The notes beneath the pieces are model-generated. The model was not told where the DNA came from and ran no database searches. It saw only the letters and a program-made list of their open reading frames with translations. Below are positions 7,812 to 15,574 of a DNA stretch of 64,000 nucleotides, in pieces; within the stretch, counting starts at the first letter, position 1, and every line of letters starts with the position of its first letter. The position numbers and the translations under genes were made by a program. Origin of the DNA: Cytobacillus oceanisediminis. GTDB taxonomy: Bacteria; Bacillota; Bacilli; Bacillales; Cytobacillaceae. Location of the stretch: assembly GCF_004366035.1 (NCBI RefSeq), contig NZ_SOEE01000011.1, positions 1 to 64,000 of the forward strand, given 5' to 3'.

Positions 7812-7858
7812 GCTAACTTACCCCGTTTGTGCCCTTTACATTGAAAGAAGGCTCCTTA
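7812..7858 (-). repeat. Cassette repeat, copy 11 (degenerate)
   Basis: The minus strand has AAGGAGCCTTCTTTCAATG and ACAAACGGGGTAAGTTAG. The right terminus is recognisable with two changes. It lies 12 bp after the stop of the gene at 7870. Confidence 0.6.
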
Positions 7859-7869
7859 ATGACTTTCCT

Positions 7870-8055
7870 TTAATGTCTTTTTATATCGAAATAACTCATC
7901 AAACCACATACTAAAACTCCTAATCCAAAAAAAACAGTAAAAAACCAATTCTCTCCCCAACTTACAACTACACTATATAAACAACCCAATGCAGTAATTA
8001 ATGCTGCATATTTTGCTCGCAGTCTTTGTATTCTTGAAGGTTTTACATCATTCAA
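7870..8055 (-). CDS. Small membrane protein
   Basis: 61 residues from TTG 8055, which has GGAG eight bases upstream; the longer frame from 8070 would include the SD itself. A basic N-terminus (KPSRIQRLRAKY) precedes two hydrophobic helices (ALITALGCLYSVVVSW and WFFTVFFGLGVLVCGL). Function unknown. A cassette gene followed by repeat copy 11. Confidence 0.55.
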   Translation of the reverse strand: MNDVKPSRIQRLRAKYAALITALGCLYSVVVSWGENWFFTVFFGLGVLVCGLMSYFDIKRH

Positions 8056-8095
8056 ATTATTACACTCCAATAATTTAGTGACGAGAGTGCTATAA

Positions 8096-8335
8096 CTACA
8101 TTAAGTTATTACTGACGTACCATCCTAAAAGCCAACCAATGATTCCGCCTATAATTCCTAAATAAATCATTGCTGACCCTTGCTTACTCCTCTGGTAATC
8201 TCGCCTTATTACAACTCCTATGCATATAGGGAAAAACAATAGCATAGGCGGCATTAAGTTAAAAGTTAATAAGATGACAGATAACCACCCAATTGTTAGG
8301 AGTATACCTTTACCATTTTTTTGTTCATTTCCCAT
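8096..8335 (-). CDS. Small membrane protein
   Basis: 79 residues with three hydrophobic segments separated by a basic loop (RRDYQRSKQG): ILLTIGWLSVILLTF, MPPMLLFFPICIGVV and IIGGIIGWLLGWYV. ATG 8335 has GAGGTG upstream. No family recognised. First (upstream-most) gene of the array in its reading direction, with repeat-like sequence at 8425-8465 before it. Confidence 0.6.
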   Translation of the reverse strand: MGNEQKNGKGILLTIGWLSVILLTFNLMPPMLLFFPICIGVVIRRDYQRSKQGSAMIYLGIIGGIIGWLLGWYVSNNLM

Positions 8336-8338
8336 CAA

Positions 8339-8721
8339 TTCACCTCATTTAATACCCTGAATTTTACATTTGTTCCCCATTCTATCATATAGAGAGCTTT
8401 AAAATAATAATTTCTTTGATTATCTAATCTGCTTTGTTACTTGGATAAGAAAAAGTAATTCATGTTTATTGAAGAATCACAAGTATAAAAAATATGTACC
8501 TTTTAAAAAAACAGGGCCTTTTAAGCTATGACAATAGATCCTTAAGAAAAGCATAATTAATAAGTTTATGGGTTGTTTATCTTATTTTATTTTCCAAAAA
8601 AAGGGTGTTTCTATTAAAGATAGAATTTCTTATGAACAGGAGGTGTTTGGTAATTTATGGGGTAAGGAAATCAAAAATAGTGGTTTTCTTAGGGCAAATC
8701 AATTAAAGGGGAGTGTTTTAT
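8339..8721. other. Intergenic region at the array boundary
   Basis: Divergent spacer between the array and the secreted-protein gene. It holds a degenerate repeat end at 8425-8465 (minus strand TTACTTTTTCTTATCCAAG then GCAGATTAG). It also holds an isolated good ribosome site at 8637-8646 that precedes only a two-codon frame. No clear SigA promoter stands out. Confidence 0.4.
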
Positions 8722-9219
8722 TTGAAAAAGTTTATTAGTTTGGTATTCTCGCTTCTACTATTAATATCTATTTCTTCTCCAACTAGTGCCTCTACAAATC
8801 ATACAGATAATCATAACCATGATATAGAACATCACAATCATGCGCACGAAAGCTTCTCTGATACTAGTAAGAGTAAGAAAAAGCAAGATGGGGATTTTGG
8901 AGTCTTATACGTTCCCTGTCCAGAGACAGGAACAAAACATCAAATGAAGGCTCGCGGGACTGGAAAGCATACTCTAACCAATGGAAGTACATGGATTGGG
9001 AATTTGTATCAATGTTCCGGTTGCCTTATGACATTAACTACTTACTATAACTATTTTAATTCTGGTGAAAGGCCAAATGGTCCTGGAAAATACATTTTAG
9101 CTTCAGCACCTGTTTTTGTAAGTCCTGCAGGCTATGTCTTTTCAGGAAGATACACGTTATCAGGACCAGCCACTTCATGGATCACAGGTGTATTTGGAAG
9201 CATGTCGTTTTCATATTAG
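8722..9219 (+). CDS. Secreted histidine-rich protein
   Basis: 165 residues from TTG 8722, eight bases after GGGGAG (the longer GTG 8713 frame overlaps that site). A classical signal peptide (KKFISLVFSLLLLISISSPTSA) precedes a His/Asn stretch with about eight histidines in twenty residues (HNHDIEHHNHAHES). A small domain follows with two Cys features, PCPETG and QCSGC. The His cluster suggests metal binding outside the cell. The C-terminal domain is not recognised. Plus-strand singleton with a strong terminator downstream. Confidence 0.7.
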   Translation: MKKFISLVFSLLLLISISSPTSASTNHTDNHNHDIEHHNHAHESFSDTSKSKKKQDGDFGVLYVPCPETGTKHQMKARGTGKHTLTNGSTWIGNLYQCSGCLMTLTTYYNYFNSGERPNGPGKYILASAPVFVSPAGYVFSGRYTLSGPATSWITGVFGSMSFSY

Positions 9220-9309
9220 TTTCTTAACAACTGACTAAATCGTTGCTAAATCTTTGTTCTCTATACTAGTTAAAAAGGGACTTGTGACGCGAAGAACTCT
9301 ATAAACTTA

Positions 9310-9352
9310 AAAATGGCTTGCCAAAACTATTTATAGTTAGCAAGCCATTTTT
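9310..9352. terminator. Bidirectional intrinsic terminator
   Basis: AAAATGGCTTGC pairs with GCAAGCCATTTT around an 18-base loop, with A- and T-runs on both sides. It serves the secreted-protein gene and probably the convergent ligase gene. Confidence 0.85.
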
Positions 9353-9396
9353 ACTGTCATTTATTTGATATGCACTTCAAAACGAAACTTTTTTCA

Positions 9397-10245
9397 TTAT
9401 GAGATAAATTCTACAAAGGAAGGGATACGTAATTTATTTTCTTTTGTCAGGTTACGATATTTTACCTTTGCCTTTATTTTTGGTTCTAGGAAAATAAAGT
9501 CCTTGTTTTCATCAACTACATAATTACGGTACTCTTGATAAAACTTTTTCCTCGCTGCAGGAACCATGAACTCCATTAATCCAACAGGTCTCATTTTGTT
9601 CCCCTCTTCCAAGGTTAGAAGAAGCCCAAATTCGTTTTTTCTCAATCCTGTAATGTAAACATCAGCGAAAGAGTAATTGATGACTTTAAGCCAATTATGA
9701 GACCTATTTTTCATTTTATATAAGGAGTCTGCTTTTTTTATAACAATCCCTTCTAGTCCATGCTCTTTGGTTAAATTAAAATATGCTTCCGCATTTCCGG
9801 TTGTCCATTCGACAGGTGCTATATATTGAGAAGGTTTGATTAAAGATTTTAATAGTTCTTTTCTCTTGAGCAGAGGTAAATGCGTAATTCTTTTCTCCTC
9901 AAGATAGATAATATCGAATACACAATACTGTATGGGTTGTATTCCATTTCTCCCCGCTTGAAATCTGCTCATTGTTTCCTCGAAATCAGGTTTACCTCCA
10001 GGACCAGGCACAACTACTTCTCCATCCAGGATCGTTCCATTTGGGATATCTATATTCAGGAGCTCAGGAAACTTCCCTGTTATTTCATTTCCATGTCGAG
10101 TATATAGTTTTATAACGTTATCCCATTTAGCTAGAAGTAACCTAATCCCATCTATTTTTAATTCGGAGATATATTCATTTTCATCAAATGGAAGCTCATC
10201 GAATGGAGGAGTGAATTTATGCAATAACATTGGTGAAACAAACAT
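9397..10245 (-). CDS. ATP-dependent DNA ligase (YoqV/LigB-like)
   Basis: 282 residues, the size of minimal ligases such as the SPbeta YoqV type. Motif I ELKIDGIR near residue 30 has the AMP-accepting Lys. Motif III-like DGEVVVPG, YCVFDIIYLE, motif IV LEGIVIKK and motif V NWLKVI follow in order. A C-terminal OB-like part is present. It seals DNA nicks using ATP, unlike the host NAD-dependent LigA, which fits a plasmid with its own Rad52, clamp and primase. ATG 10245 has GAGGTG six bases upstream. Confidence 0.88.
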   Translation of the reverse strand: MFVSPMLLHKFTPPFDELPFDENEYISELKIDGIRLLLAKWDNVIKLYTRHGNEITGKFPELLNIDIPNGTILDGEVVVPGPGGKPDFEETMSRFQAGRNGIQPIQYCVFDIIYLEEKRITHLPLLKRKELLKSLIKPSQYIAPVEWTTGNAEAYFNLTKEHGLEGIVIKKADSLYKMKNRSHNWLKVINYSFADVYITGLRKNEFGLLLTLEEGNKMRPVGLMEFMVPAARKKFYQEYRNYVVDENKDFIFLEPKIKAKVKYRNLTKENKLRIPSFVEFIS

Positions 10246-10254
10246 CCATACCAC

Positions 10255-10364
10255 CTCATTTCAACATTAACAGATACCTTCAATAGTATCCTTATAAAAT
10301 TGGTGGCAAGTTATCCAAATGCTTGTAAAGTAACCATTTTGGAGGATTTGAAGTCTGAATTCTC
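10255..10364. other. Divergent spacer without clear content
   Basis: No gene or strong secondary structure is seen between the ligase start and the promoter at 10365. A promoter for the ligase presumably lies here but is not obvious. Confidence 0.3.
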
Positions 10365-10393
10365 TTGACCCTGCCATAATTAGGTAATATAAT
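10365..10393 (+). promoter_or_regulatory. SigA promoter
   Basis: TTGACC and TATAAT separated by exactly 17 bases, 68 bp before the membrane-protein start at 10461. Confidence 0.85.
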
Positions 10394-10460
10394 AAACACT
10401 ATAAATTGGTGTAATTTAAAACGAATTTATTTTTTTATTTAATTACTGGTGGTGAATAGG

Positions 10461-11495
10461 ATGAACACTTTATTTAGTGCGGCTAATGCAGCATTGCAAT
10501 ATAACAGAGGAAAACAAACAGGGTTAGCGGGTTTAGTTTTTATAGGAATTGTATTACTTGCTGCTTATCAATGGGATCATATCGTCCCTATTTTCGAAGC
10601 AATCGGTTTGATAAGTTTTCTTGATAAATGGGGTCTCATATATGAAGGTGAATCTTATATGACTGGATTCAGCATCTTTATGGTTGTATTTAGAATCTGC
10701 ATTTTGTTTGTAGTACTCGGGTTTATATTATTAGTATTAGGAATTATTGTATCAATGGTTGGCTCTAGTGATATCGGTATTTTAATATTGGGTCTTCTTA
10801 TCAGTATTATTGCCTTACCGTTTTATCTTGTCTGGATACTTTTCGAGACTATATTCACTTCGAAAGAAGTCCGGGAAGAACGTAAAAGAGAACGAATGAG
10901 AAAATATAAAGAGGCTAATAGTACTCCAATTGATATCATAAAAGAGAATTATAATGAAATAACTGAGAATGAGGCAATAAGGTATTTGAACCGAATTCCT
11001 ACTAAGGGAGACCATTTATTCTTATTAGGGGTAACAGAGGAAAACGAAGTATTTTTTGTTTTTCCAAAACCATATTATTTAAATGCTGAGAATTTCAGTG
11101 CTGGCCTATGGGGAATAAAATCCATTATGAAACGGTGCCATGGCTCAGAATTTGGTATTGGGCCATTTCAGATAGATATTAAGCCAGAAGAGATTTACCC
11201 AGGTAAAAGTATTCAGCCAGTCCCAATTGATCGGATTACTTTCTATCATTCTGAAAATAGCCATAAGGATATTAAAGCGAAATCTCAGCAATTTAGTTAC
11301 CGGGATGAATATAGAAATTACATTGATGAAATACAGTCAACATACTTTCAAAAAAAGGATAATTTAGAAAAAACCATTTCTATTACTCCAAATAAAGAAA
11401 GATTCAATGAAGCAGTCCAAGAAATAGTAAATTTCAATGCTTCCAATGAAGAGATAGTAAGGATGATGATACAATCTGAAGGAAGAGTACAATAG
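10461..11495 (+). CDS. Membrane protein of unknown function
   Basis: 344 residues from ATG 10461 (GGTGGTGA upstream; the longer frame from 10449 covers that site). The N-terminal 130 residues hold three to four hydrophobic helices (GLVFIGIVLLAAY, FRICILFVVLGFILLVLGIIV and LILGLLISIIALPFYLVWIL). A very basic linker (EVREERKRERMRKYKE) leads into a cytoplasmic domain of about 180 residues that I do not recognise. The promoter at 10365 drives it, and the HEAR-repeat gene follows after 11 bp, so the two form an operon. Confidence 0.65.
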   Translation: MNTLFSAANAALQYNRGKQTGLAGLVFIGIVLLAAYQWDHIVPIFEAIGLISFLDKWGLIYEGESYMTGFSIFMVVFRICILFVVLGFILLVLGIIVSMVGSSDIGILILGLLISIIALPFYLVWILFETIFTSKEVREERKRERMRKYKEANSTPIDIIKENYNEITENEAIRYLNRIPTKGDHLFLLGVTEENEVFFVFPKPYYLNAENFSAGLWGIKSIMKRCHGSEFGIGPFQIDIKPEEIYPGKSIQPVPIDRITFYHSENSHKDIKAKSQQFSYRDEYRNYIDEIQSTYFQKKDNLEKTISITPNKERFNEAVQEIVNFNASNEEIVRMMIQSEGRVQ

Positions 11496-11506
11496 AGAGG
11501 CAATCT

Positions 11507-12217
11507 ATGGATAACGAGGAATTAATAAATCAATTAGAACAACACAAATCGGAAATAACAACTGCTGCACATTGGAACTCATATGCAAAAAGTGTTGGTT
11601 TACCAGATTCAAATAAGTTGATCGCTAATTATGGGTCATGGAATGAATTAAAACGTAAGCTAGGGCTTCCGGTAACAAATACATCATATACTCCGAGCGA
11701 GATACGAACAATAGTCAAAAAGCATAAGAATCATGTTAGGACCCAATCTGTATGGGATCTATATGCGAGGGAACATTCTTTACCCTCTTCTAAGACGCTT
11801 ATAAAGAGTTTTGAAACATGGAGTGAAGTAAGGAAATATGTTGGGAATAAACGTGAAAGAAAACCGACATATACAAAGAAAGACATTAAAGATATACTCA
11901 AAAACCATGCTCCCAATTTCCAAAATCGTACACAATGGGATGTTTATGCAAAAGAGAATAAACTTCCGACTTACAAGACTATAAAGAAATATTTTGATTA
12001 CGAGGAAATTACAAAAATTCTTAACAAGGAAAAAAAGATTAATTTATCAAAAGATGATCTAATACGCATAGCACTTAAGCATAAGGATATATTTTTAACA
12101 TCAAGCATGGCAAGATGGGATATATATGCTTCTGAGAATAACTTGCCTAGAAGTACCACCTTCCATAAACATTTTGGCTCCTGGAACACAGCTAAAAATG
12201 TGATAAAGCCAATGTAA
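11507..12217 (+). CDS. Homing-endonuclease-associated-repeat protein
   Basis: 236 residues made almost entirely of four repeats of 55-60 residues. Each has the pattern W-x-x-YA-x4-LP-x(8-12)-W: WNSYAKSVGLP, WDLYAREHSLP, WDVYAKENKLP and WDIYASENNLP. This is the HNH_repeat/HEAR module, normally a DNA-binding accessory of homing endonucleases. No HNH or LAGLIDADG catalytic domain is present, so it is probably a DNA-binding protein only. It is translated right after the membrane protein (11-bp gap, GAGAGG site) and ends in a terminator. Confidence 0.75.
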   Translation: MDNEELINQLEQHKSEITTAAHWNSYAKSVGLPDSNKLIANYGSWNELKRKLGLPVTNTSYTPSEIRTIVKKHKNHVRTQSVWDLYAREHSLPSSKTLIKSFETWSEVRKYVGNKRERKPTYTKKDIKDILKNHAPNFQNRTQWDVYAKENKLPTYKTIKKYFDYEEITKILNKEKKINLSKDDLIRIALKHKDIFLTSSMARWDIYASENNLPRSTTFHKHFGSWNTAKNVIKPM

Positions 12218-12221
12218 TTTA

Positions 12222-12254
12222 AAAGCCAGCTCTCCTGTTATTGGAGGCTGGCTT
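12222..12254. terminator. Bidirectional terminator, convergent genes
   Basis: AAGCCAGC..CTCC pairs with GGAG..GCTGGCTT around TGTTATT. It lies between the convergent HEAR gene and the last gene of the transfer operon, whose stop falls inside the hairpin. Confidence 0.8.
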
Positions 12255-12870
12255 CTATCTGTTTAATGATATCCCATGCAGAAGTAGTTATTACGTAAGT
12301 GCCTATTTCATCCTCATGGTGAGAGTCTGATAAAGTTAAAAGATCAAAATTTACTGTGGCTTCTTTTTGATCGTCGTATTTAATGGTTAGTGAGATTGTG
12401 TTGCTATCTGCATTTAAGAACCCTTTATTTACTTTATACAAAATCTCTTTTAGAGTACCATTGCGAGAAATTTTATCCATTATTTCTTTAGTAACAGCAT
12501 CTTTATCGGGATTTTTACTCTTAAATAAATCTTGAGAGATAGACTCTACATAAAAACTAGATAAAAAGATGTCGGTATTGTTGCTAAGAAGCCCAGCAAT
12601 AAAATATTTTATGGCATCTTTTTTGGGATCTTCTTTTCCCTCATGCTCAGCATGTTCTGGATGGAAATAACCGATGTCTTGGTCGTTACCTTCCGCTAAT
12701 TGAATTGTTTTCTCAGTGTATTCTTTTGAATCTTTTATTTCCTTCAGTACCTCTTCTTTAGTAGCGTCTAACTCAATCCTTTGTTTGTCTGAATTGATAT
12801 CTAGATAGATAAACAAAGAAACACCTAAAATGGCCATTATTGATATTAAAGCGGCAGATTTTTTATTCAT
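12238..12870 (-). CDS. Membrane-anchored transfer-operon protein, possibly VirB8-like
   Basis: 210 residues. One N-terminal helix (AALISIMAILGVSLFIYL) is followed by a charged stalk and an extracytoplasmic domain of about 130 residues with alternating helices and strands (DAIKYFIAGLLSNNTDIFLSSFYV, SNTISLTIKYDD). One helix plus an NTF2-like outer domain is the layout of VirB8/TcpC proteins, which scaffold the secretion channel. Sequence alone does not prove the fold. Last gene of the T4SS operon, 2 bp after the lipoprotein gene. Confidence 0.55.
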   Translation of the reverse strand: MNKKSAALISIMAILGVSLFIYLDINSDKQRIELDATKEEVLKEIKDSKEYTEKTIQLAEGNDQDIGYFHPEHAEHEGKEDPKKDAIKYFIAGLLSNNTDIFLSSFYVESISQDLFKSKNPDKDAVTKEIMDKISRNGTLKEILYKVNKGFLNADSNTISLTIKYDDQKEATVNFDLLTLSDSHHEDEIGTYVITTSAWDIIKQIEASLQ

Positions 12871-12872
12871 GA

Positions 12873-13403
12873 TTATTGAGGTGTCTCTCCGTCTGAGGTT
12901 TCAAGACTCTTTCTTAGTATTTTCCATTCATTATTGATAGATGCTTGATTCGTTTTAATTTCTTGGTACTCAGTTCTTAGATAGTTTTTATCAATTTCAT
13001 TTTCTTCAGTGTTGGCCATATCAATAGCAGTTAACAAAAGTCCGTGAGAACGATTAATTAGCGCAATAAGATTTTGATGGTTCTCAAATAATTCGGGCTC
13101 TACATCTAAACTTTCAACATCAGAAACTAGTGTATTTGATATTTCTATATTGTCTTTCATAGATTTTGCGAATTGTTCACGGCTGTATTGTTCAGTATAT
13201 AAGCCATCTAATGAATTATTAAAGGACTTAAAAATTGATGTCATTTGATCAAAATATACTTGTAAGGACTTATCATATTCTTCTAGATAGGATTTATTTT
13301 CTTCAGTTACCTTTAAACTTGCTGTAGCATTTTGTTTTGAGGAACATCCCATTAAAATAAAGATACTAGTAATGATAATAGTTGCAATCCCTAGCTTTTT
13401 CAC
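12873..13403 (-). CDS. Lipoprotein of the transfer operon
   Basis: 176 residues. The signal ATIIITSIFILMGC ends in a lipobox with Cys20, so it should be lipid-anchored outside the membrane. The rest is helical and acidic, with no known domain. The start is GTG with AAGGAG upstream. Plasmid T4SS operons of Gram-positive bacteria often carry one such lipoprotein, sometimes an entry-exclusion or channel component; the role here is not known. Confidence 0.7.
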   Translation of the reverse strand: MKKLGIATIIITSIFILMGCSSKQNATASLKVTEENKSYLEEYDKSLQVYFDQMTSIFKSFNNSLDGLYTEQYSREQFAKSMKDNIEISNTLVSDVESLDVEPELFENHQNLIALINRSHGLLLTAIDMANTEENEIDKNYLRTEYQEIKTNQASINNEWKILRKSLETSDGETPQ

Positions 13404-13423
13404 AAATACTGATTCTCCTTTTT

Positions 13424-13440
13424 AGAGGGGGAATCCCCCT
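13424..13440 (-). promoter_or_regulatory. Intercistronic hairpin before the lipoprotein gene
   Basis: GAGGGGG and CCCCCTC form a seven-pair stem with a three-base loop, directly before TAAAAAGGAG, the ribosome site of the lipoprotein gene. There is no T-run, so it looks like an mRNA processing or stability element, not a terminator. Confidence 0.5.
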
Positions 13441-13446
13441 CATTTA

Positions 13447-15570
13447 TTAAAATTGAACAACTAATGCCGGATTCATCGCATTCCCTTTATTGGGTGTCCA
13501 CTGGTTTTTGTGCACTTCAAAGTGTAAGTGTACTCCAGTTGAATTCCCGGTCGTACCCATATAGCCTAAAAATTGCCCTTGCTTGACTTTTGCACCTTGA
13601 CTCACTGATCTATTGGTCATATGAGCATAAACTGTTTCATAAGCTTGCCCATTAATGTTGTGCTTAATAAAAACAACGTTTCCATAAGATGAAGAAAAAT
13701 ATGATCGGCTAACTGTCCCATCTGCAGAAGCAACGATAGGAACTTTGGATTTACCCCCAGAAGCGATATCAGTTCCATAATGTACCGTTCCCCATCTTGC
13801 TCCAAAAGGAGAAGACACAGGACCAATAGCTGGCCTCATAAAGCTACCAGGTTTTAATGGAGGAGTATCTCCACCACCTTCATAGGTTGCTGCAGTCTTA
13901 AATTTCTCTGCGTTTGAAAGTACCTTATTAACATACCAATCTGCGTGATTGTATTGCCAAATGGCTTTTCTTGCATCTTTTGCATATCCATTTTTTGATA
14001 AGTAATATGCTGCGGTATGAATGGCATCTTCCATGTCCCAAGGGTCTGCTTTGCCGTCATTTTGGGCATCTCTTCCGTATCCATTTCCAGCAGCAATGAC
14101 TGCTGGACTGGTGATATCTAGACTTGACGAAACTAGTCCTCCGCCGATATTGTACTTCCAGCCAACCCATGTTGCGGGCATGAACTGCATGTGTCCAACA
14201 GCGCCAACAGATGAAACCATAGTTTTATGTGAACTGAATCCAGTTTCAACAAAATGTACAGCTGCTAATACATACCAATCAACACCATACTTCTTTTCTG
14301 CAGATCGATAGAAAGGCATGTATTGTGGAGGTACACCTGCACCAGGTATTATAGTTCCGTCAAAGCCAGGAGAACCACCGAAGCTACCGCCGGTTCCCAT
14401 CGTTTGAAGCCAATCTGTATAAGCAATAGTTCCTCCCATAAACATATAGTTTGCTTCTACTATACTTTTATCGGTTAGACCAAGCCCATAAGAATTGAGG
14501 ATGCTATCAAAAGTAGCATAATCAGTAATAGTAGATTTAGAGGACTCGAAATATTGTTGACGTGTTTTCGTAATTGTTTTTACTTCTATTTTTCGAACTT
14601 TCTCGATTTCTACTTCTCTAACCCTTTCTTCTTCCCTTGATTTAGCTTTTTTTACAGGAACTTTTTTATACTCTGTTTTAGTTACCTTTTTATACTTTGT
14701 AACAGTTATATACTCTACGTACCTTCTACCATTTTCATCAAGTTTTACAACAGCAATTTTTTCTTCGTAAGGAACGTATTCGGTAACTGTATAGGGCCGT
14801 GTCTCATATTCGATATAGTACTCCACTACAGTAACGGTGTATGTTTCTTTTACTTTTTCTTTATATTTTTCTTCCCGGTATGTGATCTTCTCACTAGTTT
14901 TCCAAGGAGTGACTTTAGGTGTGTACGTAAAAGTTGTTGTTCCATTCCAATACTCTACATGGTTTAATTTTGTAACCATATTAGAGGTTCTTTTTACAGG
15001 TCCAGCATTACATTTTCCATCTTCACATACCGTGACCTGTTTTTCTTTCCATTCATCATATTGACCGTAATCAAATGTAGGAGCAAGAGCATTGGCCATT
15101 TTTTTAATGACGCTTTTAATATCATCATTTTTTTGGAAAGCATCTAATTGTATAGTGGCAGCTATTAGTTTTTCGGGTACGCGATAGGGTCTTTCAAGTG
15201 AACTATTCATATTTACTGTGCCATTTGCCTGTTGCACGATATATTCATGAATCTTCTTATCTTCACCCTCTAGTCCATCGCCTGTACCGAACATGAAGCT
15301 CCAGGCTAATGAGATAACAATAAGAGCAACAATTACCGCTAAAGCTATCCCTATAACAGGGAGGCCAACAGCTCCAACTAGCCAAGCTAGTACTTTTCCA
15401 AGTAGCAAGACAAACTTTTTTGCCGCGAATTTAGCTAATTTAACTGCAAGTTTAGCTCCTTTTTTAGCTAGCTTTTTAGCTACTTTCCTGCCCTGCTGTT
15501 TGGCCTTATGTTCAGCATATTTTCTTAATACGGATGGATCACGTTCTTTTTCTTGAGGTGAAGGCAGCAT
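13447..15570 (-). CDS. Bifunctional wall hydrolase of the T4SS (SLT + M23)
   Basis: 707 residues. A basic Lys/Ala N-terminus and one membrane segment (about residues 62-92) come first. A long Lys/Glu/Thr-rich linker with repeating VTEYVPYEEK and VTKTEYKKVP-like units (about 220-345) follows. Then a lytic transglycosylase domain (about 415-560; catalytic Glu in FVETGFSS, QFMPATW) and a C-terminal M23 peptidase (about 575-700; HYGTD and HLHFE zinc ligands). It opens peptidoglycan for the transfer channel, as VirB1/CwlT-type proteins do. It starts 4 bp after the stop of the VirB6-like gene. Confidence 0.88.
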   Translation of the reverse strand: MLPSPQEKERDPSVLRKYAEHKAKQQGRKVAKKLAKKGAKLAVKLAKFAAKKFVLLLGKVLAWLVGAVGLPVIGIALAVIVALIVISLAWSFMFGTGDGLEGEDKKIHEYIVQQANGTVNMNSSLERPYRVPEKLIAATIQLDAFQKNDDIKSVIKKMANALAPTFDYGQYDEWKEKQVTVCEDGKCNAGPVKRTSNMVTKLNHVEYWNGTTTFTYTPKVTPWKTSEKITYREEKYKEKVKETYTVTVVEYYIEYETRPYTVTEYVPYEEKIAVVKLDENGRRYVEYITVTKYKKVTKTEYKKVPVKKAKSREEERVREVEIEKVRKIEVKTITKTRQQYFESSKSTITDYATFDSILNSYGLGLTDKSIVEANYMFMGGTIAYTDWLQTMGTGGSFGGSPGFDGTIIPGAGVPPQYMPFYRSAEKKYGVDWYVLAAVHFVETGFSSHKTMVSSVGAVGHMQFMPATWVGWKYNIGGGLVSSSLDITSPAVIAAGNGYGRDAQNDGKADPWDMEDAIHTAAYYLSKNGYAKDARKAIWQYNHADWYVNKVLSNAEKFKTAATYEGGGDTPPLKPGSFMRPAIGPVSSPFGARWGTVHYGTDIASGGKSKVPIVASADGTVSRSYFSSSYGNVVFIKHNINGQAYETVYAHMTNRSVSQGAKVKQGQFLGYMGTTGNSTGVHLHFEVHKNQWTPNKGNAMNPALVVQF

Positions 15571-15574
15571 GCGA

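Larger units (their letters stand above)
480..8470 (-). other. Integron-cassette-like array
   Basis: About eleven short genes all read on the minus strand. Most have their own SD and no visible own promoter, and most stop codons are followed within 0-130 bp by a copy of one repeat family (copies listed separately). The contents are unrelated single genes: nucleotidyltransferase, two Nudix enzymes, methyltransferase, YbaK-like deacylase, Amj, DUF5412 and small membrane proteins. This is the layout of an integron gene-cassette array. No IntI-type integrase is present in the window, so the mobilising enzyme is unknown. The array reading is inference; the repeats and the gene order are seen directly. 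Confidence 0.7.

Noticed and set aside
485..8465. Classical integron with attC sites
   Set aside because: The repeat ends only partly fit the attC core GTTRRRY and no IntI-type integrase is present, so I describe the array as integron-like only.
14021..14311. Plus-strand open frames inside the SLT-M23 gene (also 15293-15556, 18414-18773, 20596-20847)
   Set aside because: They are complementary-frame shadows of long, motif-bearing minus-strand genes and lack ribosome sites.
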